Shown one piece after another: positions 38,524-51,739 of a stretch of DNA of 64,000 nucleotides. The notes below the pieces were generated by a model. The model worked only from the letters and a program-made list of their open reading frames with translations. It searched no databases and was not told the DNA's origin. The stretch comes from Cerioporus squamosus (taxonomy: Eukaryota; Basidiomycota; Agaricomycetes; Polyporales; Polyporaceae): NCBI GenBank assembly GCA_022592435.1, contig JABYQS010000048.1, positions 1 to 64,000 of the forward strand, written 5' to 3'. Every line of letters starts with the position of its first letter. Within the stretch, counting starts at the first letter, position 1. A program made the translations under genes and the position numbers.

Positions 38524-39099
38524 CGTCTAGCGCTCACCTGAAATACAGAGCCTGAGGGTCTGAATGTGGAAGGGCAGAGGACGTGAGTTCCTGGCATCAC
38601 TGCCCTTATATCATGACTAAAATCCACACAGCGCCACATCATTGTCCCATGCAGTGTGACGCAACCGGGCGGCTCGACATATTGGCAACCGATATGCACA
38701 CCGCGGGGAGCGAGTGCTTTCGTAGCCCAGAACATTGGTGACACTGTGCCCGCTGACTCTGCGAAGTACGAGGTTTTCCCAAGTCCGAGTTCAGCACAAG
38801 AGCAACGCTGATGCACCAGTCTGGCCCACCCATAATCGAGACGAGATGGTCGTGAGGTCACGAAGCGCGAAGATCTACCTACAAGTCGGCAGACTACATA
38901 GACAGTCAGGGAGCTGGTTACCGGTGAGGGAGGGCCAGATGACTCACAAGTATGTCCAGCGCGGTCCCGATGTCGTGTACGCCGAGTGTCGAATATCGAG
39001 TCTGACGCCGCTGCTACTACGGAAGCTTGAGACGTTGACGATTGTCTTCTATCTGCTCTCCTCGACGACAGACGAGAGGGCCGGGCCAGCGACGTTCGG

Positions 39100-39935
39100 T
39101 ACGAACTGCTCTATTAAGCACATCGGTCGATATCGAGAAGGGCTCATCGTTCGCGAAAAGCTGCATCGAGGAGAGCGTCAGATAGGTACGCTCCGGTTTC
39201 ACGAGCGCGAAGATTTACAATAGCATCATGAAGAGGCTGTCTCGTCTGCGTAGGCGATGACTGGGTTGGAGAACGAGATACGGAGCGCTAAGCTCGAGCT
39301 CTACTGCGCATGCCCGGCTGTCGTTTCGTATATTCTCTCCTATAGGTGCTGGGAGTCTGCGGAGGTCGATCTTATAAATTTGAGTAGGTTGCGAGGACCT
39401 GAGGGACGTGAGGTCGTCATCGGCCAGAAGGTGCAACATACCCCGGAGAAATCAGTGGACGCATATGCTGTGCTGGTCGAGATGACGTGTATCTTTCGCT
39501 GTGAAGTCGAGCCTGGGCTCATGACATAGCAGGAAAACCGCTCTTGGAAGGAATCATATTGGGGTCTTCGACGGGCTACATACACAAGAAACATGGTAGG
39601 AACTCGCACCTGGATCAACAAGGACTCGACCCACGAGGGTGAAATCGGAGTCATCGGACTCTGTGCCGTTCAGCCATGTCTGGCTGGTAGTGGGAGCATT
39701 GTAGGCCGTTCAGATACACATCGCGCGTTGTTGCAAGCTCGTCGGCGTTGGTGCTCACGAGCGTGAATTTCGATGGAGAGAACGGGGGCACGGATCTCTG
39801 GGGTTGGCGAGTAACACTGTCTGTGTTGTCCTGGAGGTCGCAAGTGTGCTCGACGATTGGCGCATTTCGATGAGGAGTCGGCAAGAGAGAAGACGAAGCA
39901 GATATCGTCGTCGTCGTCGTCGTCGTCGTCATGGC
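39100..39935 (-). pseudogene. dsc1 relic (5' part only)
   Basis: On the minus strand, DELATTRDVYLNGLQ matches DEFATTRDLYVNGLQ of the intact gene. Further along, the nucleotides around 39430-39530 match 29600-29710 (the region coding VHVLSTGTVYAFAE), and those near 39170-39215 match about 29210-29255. The membrane and RING parts are absent. Frames are broken and the lumenal part is shortened. Orientation is the same as the intact gene about 9 kb to the left. Confidence 0.7.
39905..39930 (+). repeat. (TCG)8 trinucleotide microsatellite
   Basis: Eight TCG units plus two bases lie beside the 5' end of the dsc1 relic, at the place corresponding to the (GTG)17 tract upstream of the intact gene. 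Confidence 0.9.
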
Positions 39936-40612
39936 GGAGCGCCCAATGGCAACGTCGAGCAGCGCCGGCGGCTATGTATCAGGCTCGCGCGCGCGGCAAG
40001 TTCACCTTCGTCGATGTTGACCTCCCACTCGATGCATACCTCAACCAAACCTCAACAGGACGACAGTCTCGGTACCATGACAGTAGGCGATGAGGCTCAC
40101 GAATACTTATTCTTGATAGCGTTACATGCACACAAGGAAACATGTCAAAGACTTGCAATCACATTCTATGCTCTGTAAGGAGGGAGGAAGGCATGTTGGT
40201 CTAGACGCTACTCCCTGCTTATGTTCGCTGATGGGACGGCAAAGCTTTCTATATGCCAAAGCTCCTGTTGCCCTTCACCAACAATCTCTCCTCCTACTGA
40301 ATGGTCTGCGGCGACATTTTGGGCTCAGAAGGGCTCATCCTTCGTCATACGTCTACTGCTGGCCCCATTCCATCTCCGACATAGTTCACTTCGGTGCACT
40401 TAGGGAGGCTCCGGAATTGCAGCGACTGCGAAGTTACCCTCACACCTGATGGTGCTTACAAGACTCTTACACGCCACTTGCTTCGCCGAACAGGCGGGAC
40501 ATAACCTACGCTGTCCTTTGGCTTCAATGCCAGTCTCCCTCCCCCGTCTCCACTTCCGAGGCATCTCTAGGACCTCCTGCAAGTGTCTCCCGCCATTACG
40601 CCTCCCATCGCA
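39936..40612. promoter_or_regulatory. Upstream region of the GH5 gene
   Basis: About 680 bp. No coding frame is supported. The last 130 bp are CT-rich, typical of the core promoter and 5' leader of fungal genes. Confidence 0.35.
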
Positions 40613-43299
40613 ATGTACGACTCTCAGGAGACACTCGATGAGCGATCACTTGGTGCCATGCGGCCCTCTCCGAGTGATAGGCTAGCCGAGTCGCGCCCTC
40701 TGGACGTTCTTGTGGACAACATGTTCCTAGATCTCTCGCGCGACCCCTACGAAAGCTCAAACATCAGGAATAGGACTCCTTCACTCTCTGCCTCTCGCCC
40801 TACCCTCGTTGTGAGCCGAAACGCGTCCGCCGTGCCTCTACCAGGGGGTGTGGAGAATTCAGAGAAGCCTCTGAACAAGCCCCGTCTCAGTAACAAACGG
40901 CGGTTGCTCTTCCTCACGCTGGGCGTTGTCGGTGTGGTAATATTCATGGTCTTCCTCGCTGTCTTCCTCCCCGTCTACTTCACTGTCATAAAGAAGCCTC
41001 CAAACTCTTCCGTGGCTAGCGCAAGTGCGAGCCCTTCGCCGTCCAGCACGGCAAGCACCACCACTAGTTCAGCGTCTCCTACCAGCACAGGCGCGCCAGC
41101 ACCAACGACTGGCGGCGATGGGTCGGTTATCACCCTCTCGGATGGAAGCAACTTCACATACCGCAACGCGTTCGGCGGTTACTGTGCGTAGTCCTTCCCA
41201 AATCTCACTGTTCGTTCTCAGGTGCTGACAATGCCCATGCCGTGACTTGCACATACAGGGGTTGACGATCCCACGAACCCGTACAACAACAGCGCGCGTG
41301 CACAGTCGTTCACGCCGGCACTCAGTGAAGCTTGGAACTACTCGCAGAACCAGATTCGCGGTGTTAACCTTGGCGGCTGGCTCGTTCTCCAGCCGTATAT
41401 TGTCCCCGCCTTGTTCGAGAAGTACGAGAATGTCACCTCGAACTCCTACCCTCCCTGGTGGGCCGGCGGTCGACGAGTGGACCCTCAGTGTCGTGATGCG
41501 GAATGACACGAGTAGTACCGGGGGCATTGATCAGATAGAGCAGCACTATAGTACGTTTGTCGTGAGTGTTCCTTTGTCACCTTACTCTTCGCTATTCTGA
41601 AACTCGTACTCGCATATGCAGACTGAACAGGACTTCGCCGAGATCGCAGGCGCGGGCCTCAGCTGGATCCGCCTTCCTGTCCCATACTGGGCCATCGAAA
41701 CCTGGGACGACGAGCCGTTCCTCGCCAAGACGGCGTGGAACTACGTCTTGCTCGCGTTCAGGTGGGCCCGAAAGTACGGCCTGCGCATCTTCCTCGAGCT
41801 GCACACAGTTCCGGGTTCGCAGAACGGTTTCGACGACTCCGGTCGTCTGGGCACGGTCAACTTCCTCAACGGGTACATGGGTATCGCGAACGCGCAGCGG
41901 ACGATGGACTACATCCGGTATCTCGTCGAGTTCATCAGCCAGAAGGAGTACGAGGACGTCGTCCCGATGTTTGGCATCGTGAATGAGCCGCTCTTGGAGG
42001 TCATTGGTCGTGATCAGCTGACGCGGTTGTGAGTGCACAGTCGCTACTGAAGATCTTCACAGATATATGCTCATGCGTACCTGAATGGTAGCTACCTGCA
42101 AGTGCACGACATGATCCGAAGCATTGTAAGTCTGGTGCAGAGGTAGAACACAAGCCCTCGCCAATGCTGAAGTCTAACCTGACAGACCGGAAAGGGAAAG
42201 GGCCCATACATCGTCATCCATGATGGATTCCAAGGAACGATATCCTGGAAGGACTTCCTGCCCGGCTCGGACGTACGTCATAGATGAACGTCATATACCC
42301 TGTAAGACTGACGAAACTTATAGCGTATCGCATTGGACACGCATCCGTCTGTCCTCCGTACTGGGGTAAGATTCAGCGCACCCGGCTATCTGTTCAACTA
42401 AGTTCAATCCGTTCTGCAGGGCCTCGTCAGCAACCTTACTCTTCCCCTAAGCTTCTGGCCCTCCGTCGGGTGCATCGCCTATTCGAACAATCAGTCGCAG
42501 TACGACTTCGGGATCACGATCTCGGGCGAGTTCAGTGGGGCAATCAACAGTTGCGGGAAGTGGGTCCTCGGCGTCGGGCAGAACTCTACCTCGGCGGACT
42601 GTGATGTCTGGGACGACTGGGCGAATTGGACGCAGCCGATGAAGGATGGCATCAAGGCGTTCGTCATGTCGCAGATGGACTCGATGGCGCTTCCCGGGTA
42701 CTTTTTCTGGACGTGGAAGGTCGGGAACTCTTCGGTCACCGGGAAGGTCGAAGCACCCTTCTGGTCCTACAAGCTGGGTCTCGACAACGGTTCGTACTGG
42801 TCATTGTGCTATACAGTAGTCTGACGAGCTCTCCTGTCCAGGCTGGATACCATCCGACCCCCGCGAAGCATTGGGAACCTGCGCCTCCCTCGGCTACCCC
42901 CAAAACCTTCCTTGGAACGGCACGTACCAGTCCTGGCAGACGGGCGGTGCGGGCGCCGGAACGATCTCGTCGACCGCCCTCGCTTCGTTTTCGCAGTATC
43001 CTCCGCCCTCACTCTCGAACGTCAACGGCGCCGACCCCACGCAGCTGCCCATGTACACGGCCACGGGCGTCGTTCAGACGCTCTCGACGCCCACGTTTGC
43101 CTCCGCGACCGTCACCGGCGGCGATGGCTGGGCCGATGCCGCTGATACCAGCCTCGCTGCTGTGCAGGTTGCATACTGCGCATACCCAGACGCGTGGGGT
43201 CCTCCGGCGGGCTCTACAGTGGTTGTGTGCAGCGGCTCGACCGGAACTGTTTCGGCCACCTTGATTACAAGCATTGTCCGCAGTACCACGGGAGCCTGA
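40613..43299 (+). CDS. GH5 exo-1,3-beta-glucanase, type II membrane-anchored
   Basis: The start at 40613 gives a cytosolic N-terminal tail of about 95 residues, one membrane helix (about 97-121, [20 protein letters not shown]), and a Ser/Thr/Ala/Pro stalk. The catalytic domain follows: [34 protein letters not shown], acid/base in [13 protein letters not shown], nucleophile in [17 protein letters not shown], and GYFFWTWKV. About six short introns are removed. A Ser/Gly-rich C-terminal region ends at 43299. Family members act on cell-wall beta-1,3-glucan at the surface. Near 41455-41475 the frame shifts from SYPPWW to [14 protein letters not shown] with no intron possible, as if one extra base lay in the TGGTGGG run. 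The segment around the His of THP is also hard to splice. Confidence 0.83.
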
Positions 43300-44996
43300 C
43301 GGTTGTGCAGTACTAACGTTTGCATAGCTTCTTCAGAGCTCTGCACTACGATATTCTCTCTCGTATGTCGTAGAATTCGACGAATGTCTTCGATCAACTT
43401 GATACGAACACTGCGCGTTTTCGGATGTTCATAGTAGTGACCACGATGAAGATATCTGAAGGACACCTCACTGAAACGTCAAGACTGCCATGAGAGGCTC
43501 GGTAGGGATGTGTACGTGATCGTGAGACTTCCCATGGAGGAGATCGTACCCGAATCCATCGCAGCTCCTGAACAGATATCAGTATGAATATGCTGTACGC
43601 GGGAGGGTGGCAACTTGCGCACCAAGATGACGGGCATGTCGGCGATGTCGGGACCACACTGGTGACTTCACTATCAGGGGTCTACGAGGTTCTGTGCTAT
43701 AGACATTCAGTTCCGTCAAAGGCTTGTGGGCACCGCGTGGAAGCCTCCTGTCTCGCGTTCAAGCGCGTATCTGTCAAAGGATGGAGGTCATCTGTGTTTG
43801 ATACCACACGAGAGCTACGGTGAGTGATTTCTCCGTACCATACACATGGGCTGCGGCTCTTGCAAGGTGATATTGCTAGGAGTAGATCCGGCAGCCGAGA
43901 AGAACCCTAGTATGCTGGCATCCCCACTGGCAACCGCATTTGAGAGCCAATACTTGGCGAAGAACGCAGACAACAGTATTCTTTGCGATACCAGAAGGTC
44001 TCATGTACGTGTACAGTGAGGTTTTCGCGTGAGACCTTTAGTCTTGCCAAGGTTGCAGTGCGGGCCGAATGCACGTCGAATCGCTCACTGTCACGGTGAT
44101 CGCATCCGACGCACTGGCAATGAATGGCTCACACTGACCGATCCCGGGTGCTCAATGTGTCCTGACCGTCATGGCTCGAACTGGCGGATGAAGACGATGT
44201 TAACGGGCAAGTCGCAGGAGCGGTATCAACCTGTGTCTGTCAATGCGGTGTGGGCGCGGGCTCTTATCGTTCACTATCAACGTTAATGGTCACTAGCACT
44301 TCTTACCCCGAATAATGCTGTGCTATATCAAGGCTATATCGCATATTAATTCGTACGGGCTTACCTCCTTACTTCCGAGTACTTACTAGACTCGACGCCT
44401 CCAACGACGACACTTCGTAAGGTCATAGTGGACTCACTGTCACAGGGCCGCTTCATATTGAGCTCCATATTCCATTCGGGCACCGGGGACATGTTCAACA
44501 GTCACGCCGCGAGTCGACTAGATCTATGATAGTGCATGACGCCACCGAAGTCCTGGAGCATATGGTATGTCCTTACCTCGGGAAGCTTATGTACTAGTTA
44601 TTGCCGTATGTATCGGAACAGTGGCCGCCCATACCACCAGGCACTGCAGGGGCTGTGACCATCTGGCACCGTCATCATCCGACTGCCAGCGGACACATCC
44701 TTGGTTGCGTCAAGAAGCAGCCGGAAGTTTTCCAACTGCATGAGCGTTGAACCACTGTCCCCTCCATATGCATCTTCGTTACAAGGTTTGATACTAACGG
44801 CATCTCATCGCCCCTAGGACAGCGCCAGCAGGTTGTTGCTCCGCTCACGAGTCCGCTCTTCTGGAGCTTGTGGCCCTATTCCACCAGCGGTCTGATATCA
44901 CACCGTCGTCTTTAGGGCTTCTAGTCATCATCATGAAGCTCTAGACACTATAAGTACCAGTGCCACCTGCGATGCCGCACAAACCTCAGTGCAGTT
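43300..44996. other. Intergenic, no supported gene
   Basis: About 1.7 kb of lower coding potential. Short open frames (for example 43584-43823 and 44029-44286, +) show no motif. The last part is the promoter of the DUF6534-type gene. Confidence 0.4.
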
Positions 44997-47200
44997 ATGG
45001 ACCCATCGTCGTCCACCCCAGTTGTAGGCCCGGTCCCTCCCCTCGACAACACCCTGGGAGCCTGGCTGATAGGAACGTTCATAGGGCTACTGTGAGTCTC
45101 CGAACTCCGAGCGTACTACTCGTTACCACTCACCCGTATTTTGACAGCCTTCAGGGTGTCGCATATCACCAAACGTCCCGGTACTTCTGCCTTTATCCTC
45201 ACGACCCACGTTATCTGAAGCTCTGGGTATGTGCTTGCCGTGTCTACGACCTGTAGACCTGATGATCGATGACTGGTCTGCTAGGTTGTCCTAATCACGT
45301 ATGCCGTTCTACTGCTAGCTATGCCCACATATGCCGTCGTCCTGACTGACTCGGGATGTAGCCTGGTGGAGACCGTGAATGCTGTCCTGTCTATGCACAC
45401 ATGGTACATGGCATTCCAGTCATCGGGCGTGATTTGTACAGTCTCTCTGACATTTTCCTAGCTACTACTACCTTGTCACAAACTACTTCAGTGCGACCCC
45501 ACTCCTCGCCCCTGTGTGGTGAGTATGGTACTCCTAAGCCGTCATCGGACTAACCATTCCGCAGGTCTCTGAAGGTACACACGACTCAGATCCAACCGAA
45601 CGTGTCAACAAGCTAATAATTGGCTTAAGTTCCTTCCAGTGCCTGGAGTAAGTGTCCGCAACCCGTATGATTTTGCCCCATAATATTTCATTTCGCAGGC
45701 TGCTGCTACTGTCATAACGCAGTTGTACGTACTCAACATCTTGTACTGGTAATTGCAAACTGACATCATTCTATAGCTTCTTTGCCCGCCGCATATACAG
45801 GAGTCAGTTCTTTTGTCACACATCTAATTCAAGTGCATACTGAGTAGGACGCTACACCTCAGTTGATACACGATTCAGACCGATAGCCGTCTTTGCAGTA
45901 AGTCATCAATAATTGTATGCACGTCGGGCGCAAGATACTTATACATACTCTTTGCAGGGCTCTCTTGTAGTCGCTGCCGCCGGTGAGCTTGTAGGCTCGA
46001 GACAAGGGGGTTCACAGCTTATTCCAGATCATTCCTCAGGCTGTTACATCGGTAGGCATCGTACAGTGTCTGTGTCCGAACGGCGAACCACCACTACTGA
46101 TCAAGCTGGCACTGCTAGCTATGACGGGCGTAGGGTACATCTGTCAGGCTCCGTGAATGCGTAGGCCGGTAACTAATCGACACTATTCACAGATGGTATG
46201 CCCCGAACACTGAGAAGTTCGTGCAGCACTCCGTATGTTCCTACGCTCTTTGTCCTTCCGCCACCGCGACTCACGGCCATCTGACCTGGCACAACATACG
46301 TCGATAGTTGCTGCCGTCTGTAGGAGCCGGCATGCTTCTCATCGGCGACGGTCTGCTCACATCGACTTTGATCATATTCCTGCGACGGAATCGAACCGGT
46401 GTCACCCGGTGCGTTCTGGGACTCTCCAGTTGAGAGTTGCTCTTAGTAACCCATATTATAACCCTCTCCCAGGACCGACTCAATGCTCGATACCATCGTC
46501 ATGTATACAGTCAGCAGTGGTGCGTTATTCTCTTGGTGGGCCGTGACTTACAGATCGTTGATAAATACTTCAGGTCTAATCATCTGGTATGTTCAACGAC
46601 CGGACTAGGTTTGGCTCAGGCTCCGGACACCGCTCATGAACGTTCCGTTGGCATAGCATAGCCAACACCCTGACCCTAACTTTTGTGAGGTCTAGCTCCA
46701 AGACGGAGCGGTATAGATGCTGACACCATTTGGCAGACTATCGCTTTCCCTGACGATTTGATCTACGCCGCCATGTCACTTGTCCTCGCAAAGCGTAAGA
46801 ACCCACTGCATCATGTCATACTACCGCCGCTCACGCAGTACCCCAGTGTATTCCAATTCCTTTCTCGTCTCGTAAGCTCATCACCGACACCTCTCTCGCA
46901 AAACACGACTTACTGACGCTCCGTAGGCTGAATGCACGGCAGTCGCTCATTAACCGAGGCGTTATAATGGAAGGAAGCAGTCAATTTGGATTGTCGTTCA
47001 AATTGTCTGTTGTTAGGCAAACCCCCGGCCCCGAAATATCCTTGGGCTTGCGTCGCTTTCAAGTGCCACTTGAGCGGGTGGAGCAGGTGCGTCTACGACC
47101 ACTGACCCTCATGTATGATGCATCAGTACTTGACAATAATGTTTGTAGCATCTCCATGTCTCAAATCACGCGAGGTTGGATTCGGCCGCGATGGAGATGA
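44997..47200 (+). CDS. DUF6534-type multipass membrane protein, at least a dozen tiny exons
   Basis: The start at 44997 gives MDPSSSTPVVGPVPPLDNTL, then GAWLIGTFIGLL. Spliced exons read GVAYHQTSRYFCLYPHDPRY, LVETVNAVLSMHT, CYYYLVTNYFSATPLLAPVW, FFARRIYR, MLLIGDGLLTSTLIIFLRRN, DSMLDTIVMYTVSSG, FPDDLIYAAMSLVLAK and finally LNARQSLINRG. These are the family landmarks in the right order: PPLDNTLGA start, YFxxYPxDPRYLK, YxYLVTNYF, FFxRRI, TDSMxDxxVxYTVxSG and LNARxSL. Introns are short and so frequent that no exon exceeds about 110 nt. Seven membrane helices are expected. Function is unknown for the whole family. The terminal exon to 47200 (ITRGWIRPRWR) is uncertain, and the gene may be decaying. 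Confidence 0.68.
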
Positions 47201-47779
47201 AGGTCGTTCCGGAGGACCATGTTGCGAACGGCTCTGTTGACAGCATGGCTACTCTCGAACGCAGAGAACGTGGTCCCACCGACGCTGCCGACATCGCCTG
47301 ATCGTCTCGCAAATGCGATCCCCACTGTAGATTGAACGGGTCCCTCGTATCACGTACACGGTCACGCAATGCTTGGAGACCATGGCCATTAATTCAGCAC
47401 CGCCATATGCACTTCTAGTATGTTTCAGGGACTACCGCAGAGTGAAAGGAATTCGTATCGAGAAACGTTACCTGCCATTCTATTGCTTGCCAGTGGGTTC
47501 GTACGCAAGCAAATCATCGGGGGCAAAAGTACTACTCCGCCGGCACTGGGACCTTGCCGAATCACTTCTGCGAAGACATCACGCAAAAAGCGTGCACTGC
47601 GCGATTCTAAGGGAAAGGTGCTAGTGTCGACATGGGTGCAAGTCCGAGGAGTCACCTCTACCTGCACATGCGTCGGACAATGATTCTCGCGACAACTGAA
47701 GAGCTGGGCCTCACTACGGTCCAGCGTTGCCCGAGGACAAATGTGAGTCGACTGGGAGGAGATGCACCCTTCCCGACAC
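47201..47779. other. Intergenic, no gene seen
   Basis: No supported coding frame. This is the 3' flank of the DUF6534-type gene, running up to the edge of the inverted duplication. Confidence 0.4.
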
Positions 47780-47972
47780 TTCCCGCAATCGCGCATGGCA
47801 TGCATGTCACACTCTCGCTAGCATTCGGATCCTCAACTTTACAACAGAGTGTCTACATGCGGGAACAGAACTCAGGTCGCCCTGAGAAGAGAGAGTGACA
47901 TCAGAACGGTGACAAGGTGTATAGATAGTAGTAAGTGGCTCACTCGGTGTCGACTACGACATTGAAGAACGA

Positions 47973-48484
47973 TTACGACGGCGGGACGATGATGGACGCA
48001 GTGCCCGGGGTGTAGCAGAACCCATTGTCGAGCCGGGTCCCGCAGCTGGCCAGCTGGTTGCAGCTCCCGCCACAGTTGCCCCGGTCGCAGAAGCCGACGT
48101 TGGCCGTGGCAGCGAGGCACGACGTGCCCGAAGCGGAGATGCACGTCGCACCGCCGTTGTAGACCGAGCAGCTGCCGCCGCACACGTTCTGGGTGCGCTT
48201 GGTGCAGTAGGTCACCATGACGTTCTCGGCGGCGCGTGGGGCGTTGCGGTCGATGGGGGTACCGACATAGGTGATGTCGGCGTCGGTCGTGTCGAGCCAG
48301 TGCAGGAACTCCTCCGTAGTGAGGATGCCTGTCTCGATCTGCCGGGGAAAAAGTGGGAGTGAGTCGGCGTGAAAGACCTGCAAGCGGGGACTCGACGGCG
48401 ACGTACGGGCGACGCAGTCACTTGAGAGATAGTTGCAGCAGCGACGGCGAAGGCGAGAGCGGCGAACTTGGCGGTGAACTGCAT
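47973..48484 (-). CDS. Small secreted Cys-rich protein, paralogue of the gene at 1195
   Basis: The exons are 48484-48407 and 48338-47973, with a 68-nt intron at exactly the same codon as in the first copy. The product is also 147 residues. The signal peptide is MQFTAKFAALAFAVAAATIS. The ten cysteines and both CGGSC motifs are kept, and the PGTASIIVPPS tail is nearly identical. Differences between the two proteins are mostly conservative (VYNGGATCLNAGGTAC against VYNGGATCISASGTSC), so both copies appear to be under selection. The TATA box is at 48556-48562. The role is unknown: extracellular, disulfide-rich. Confidence 0.87.
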
Positions 48485-48555
48485 GGTGGATGCGAGGGTT
48501 GGCTGGTAGTTCTGGCTGTTGCTCGAACTGACGTCCTCCTTCGAGTTCATCTGGC

Positions 48556-48562
48556 TTTTATC
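48556..48562 (-). promoter_or_regulatory. TATA box of the Cys-rich paralogue
   Basis: GATAAAA on the minus strand, 71 bp upstream of the start codon, in the same place as the element at 1118-1124. Confidence 0.55.
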
Positions 48563-49370
48563 CTCTACGACTTTGCGTGTCTTGTTGATACAGGTCTCAT
48601 GCTATTCGCCAATCGCCACAAACGTTCTTCGTTGGGGTCGAGTCCGTGCAGGGGGCTCGTCGGCTTTCAGACCAGGCTGTACCACGACTGGTCACCGGTG
48701 GTGCTGTAGACGCGCTGTTCAATTCCTCAGGCGTTTCATGGGACAGCGGGACTTCGTAAGATGGGCCAGCCTCTACGGGAAACCTTGTCAGTACATGACT
48801 AGGCACGACGTGATGGCCGTAACACGCACCGGACAACTGGTCGACCTCAGGGTCCGTATGCTGGAAGTCCTTGTTCATCACAGCCGGCCTGCATATAGAT
48901 GACCGACGGTGGCCCTGGTTTGGTTGTGGTCAGACCCACAGTGACTACACACAAAACTATAATGAGCGTCGTAGCACGATCAATAAACTTACACTTGTTG
49001 AGTGGGACAACAGCGGACCGTCGGGCCTCAGTAGACTGCGTACATAGCACTGCTTGAAGTGTGCGGCCATAGATGCCCAACAGCAACCATACAGCGTGTG
49101 TGTCTTGCGTTCTCGTCCCCGCCGCTACCTGTCGAGGCCTACGAATTCCGAATGTCTCAGGAGTTAGAGCGACCATCGCGAAGAGCGAACCATTGACTGT
49201 ATAGACACTACAACAGATTGATGTCGAAGTCGATGGAATCGGTGAACTTCGCCCGACGAAACGCGGAATTTCCATAGATTTGGTAGAGCAGCGCGGCCTG
49301 CCGAGATAGACCTCAGTAAGGTTTGTTCACCATTTCCGGGACCTTGGCGCGACTAAGCTACGTCCAGGGG

Positions 49371-51231
49371 CTACCGGAATGTACTTAACTGGCTGCGACA
49401 AGTGCGCACTCAGAACATCCAGCGTTCAGCGTAAGCAGCGGCGTGATGGAGCGAGGGGGAGTGAGAGCATATGAAACGCTCACCGGGATGCAGGAAGACT
49501 CCGGGCCACCAACGTCCAACGCGAGGAACAGACCTAAAATCGCTCAATCGCAGAACGAGGCTCATACGGCATTTCCTCGGGCAGGAATATAGACTGCGCA
49601 TAAGGCGGCGCGCGGAGCTATTCTGTTAGGGCGTCCATCTCGACAGCGGGAGACTTCCGACCCAATTCCTGAGGGAAGAGCACGAGCCCATAGATCTGCC
49701 AGCAAGTAACGAACAACGTAAGTACCGCAGTAAGCTTTCGTAAACCCTCCTTTCAGACCCTACTCACATGGTGGTTTATCCCAGGAGATTCAGAACAGGC
49801 AGCTGGAACCTGGATATTCGCTGTGTTGGCGGCCACTCTGGGTTGCCCCAGACTATGTTACTATAACCGCCAGCAGTGGTCTCAGACAGCCACAGCCTAG
49901 CTGGTCTGAGGCTAGGGCAAAGGGTTCATCTTGTGCTAGACTTCCTGTCAAGGCTGGGGGTTACTTACCCGGAACGTATACGACCTCCTTCCGCTCTTCC
50001 AGCTCGGTTTCGGGGATGCTGTCGAAGTGCAAACCATCGGGCTCCTAAGCTGTGCCATATATCCAGTACCAAACCGACTGGAACCAGCACGATGCCGATG
50101 CCGAGGGCGGGGGCGCGTAGCGTCGGGGCACGATGCGGAGGGGCGGGTCTGTAGCCCTTCCTGAACTGAAGAAAAGTCAGTCACTGTCAACTACGGAGGG
50201 GAACAAACAGACACCAAAAGATTTGAGACATGAAAGAGGCCCGATATCAGGAATACACTGTTGTTGCAGCCAACAGAGCTCACGTCGAACGTCTTGCAGC
50301 GAGATCGCGAGGCCGGAGGCGTCCGCCGGCTGCGCTGCTCGTCATCGGCAACGTAGTCATAACCGTTCCTCACTCAATCTCCTGTTCGTTGGGAGATGTG
50401 CGAGACTTACTTGGCTACAGCACTGTTGAGCGGGGGAAGAGCAGGAAGTTGGGAGAGAGACCGCGGTGTTGCGCAGCTTGCGCTCACGTCATCATCCGTA
50501 TATGGCATCGCAAACGCTCGTCAATTTACGCAAATGGAAGCTCAGACGCCGGCGGCGACTACTCTTGGCGCTTGCCACGTCACGGCTCACTTGGACACAA
50601 CGTCTGCCTTCGAGGGAACACCCCGCTTTCTGAGACTCTCCATCGGCCCCTTGTTATACCCACTGCTCGGAATGAATTATTATCAGAGAAAACTGTCATC
50701 ATTTGAGAGGATTGTGTCTCGGCCACTGCGGTGGACTTTGTGGTGCGTAGTAACAACGAGAGGATTGAGCAACTGGTACTCAGGCTTTTGACTTTAGGAC
50801 ATACTTCACAAGTTGATATTGTTGTTAGGCCAGTCTGACTGCAAATCACTGCATTGCACTGCACTGTGGATCGGGCATCTGATGTCTATACCGCCGACTC
50901 ACGAACGACCGACTCCGCCGTGGCCCGTCGGTTCGCCATAGATTCTCACTGCTGATGGGGTACGCACTGGCTCTCGCGATCTGCAGGCGATTTTTCGGGC
51001 GGTCTGGGATGAAGGGGGCACACACGGAGAGCGAAATAGCCGGCAACGATACTCGGACGGTCGTCGGTACGTCTGCTCACTTACTACGTCAGACCCCATT
51101 TGAAGTGTTGCGCCGACCTCCGCTTACCTCCGCGTGCACAGTACTGGATGTAGTCTTTGACGTTACGCGCGTTGAGCTGCCACATTCCCCGTTAGTAACG
51201 CCGCAGCTCCCCACCCTCACGAACTACACAA
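49371..51231. other. Intergenic, no supported gene
   Basis: Nearly 1.9 kb beyond the duplication. Open frames of 90-160 codons occur (50230-50706 +, 50396-50791 +) but lack motifs and credible splicing. The right end could be the diverged promoter of the dead third Cys-rich copy. Confidence 0.4.
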
Positions 51232-51739
51232 CCAGATTTACAACCCTCGCCCGAGCCGTACCGTCATCGCTATGGCGACTGCTCAAGTCGCTGCCACACC
51301 TGCTTCCGTGAGTGGAACATCCTGCAGACCAGCTTGCATACTGACTCGCTGTCTCTGAAGGAGGCCAATACATACCATCAGCACGAGCGAGTCTCTTAAA
51401 GGGCTTGACGCGACCGACGAACGAGATCACCTGTGTACGTCGACAAGCCCCTAGCGTATCCGCCCCCGCGTTGCCCCGAAAATTATGGTTAGCTGCTGCA
51501 TCAAGCGCATCTAGGACGTGTGCGACGACATCTGCACCGTGTACACGCACGACGGCGAACCAACGTATCTCAACACCACCAGCGCGACGTGCCTCTCCGC
51601 TACCGACAACATCGACTTCTGCGACCACGGCGAACGCAGCGTAGCTGCAGCCAGCTCTCAAACTGCGGAGCCAAGCTCGGCCACGAGTTCTGCTGGGCCG
51701 ATACCGCCGACACGTCCGTCTGTTGGCATGCAGACCTGA
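51232..51739 (+). pseudogene. Dead third copy of the Cys-rich secreted protein gene
   Basis: A damaged signal region (RFTTLARAV, then in another frame MATAQVAATPAS followed by GTGAGT) matches the first exon and donor of the two good copies. The second exon is recognisable as MVSCCIKRI, a stop codon, then DVCDDICTVY and TCLSATDNIDFCDHG, against MVTYCTKRTQGVCGGSCKVY. The in-frame TAG, the lost CGGSC motifs and the frame change mark it as inactive. Plus strand, about 3 kb from the intact inverted copy. Confidence 0.7.

Larger units (their letters stand above)
47780..49370 (-). repeat. Segmental duplication, copy B (inverted partner of 330-1950)
   Basis: Read on the minus strand, this segment follows copy A in order: the block at 49330-49290 against 380-423, the block near 49260-49225 against 460-500, the promoter blocks at 48900-48600 against 800-1080, the TATA region, the gene, and the 3' flank. 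The two copies lie about 47 kb apart in opposite orientation. Confidence 0.75.
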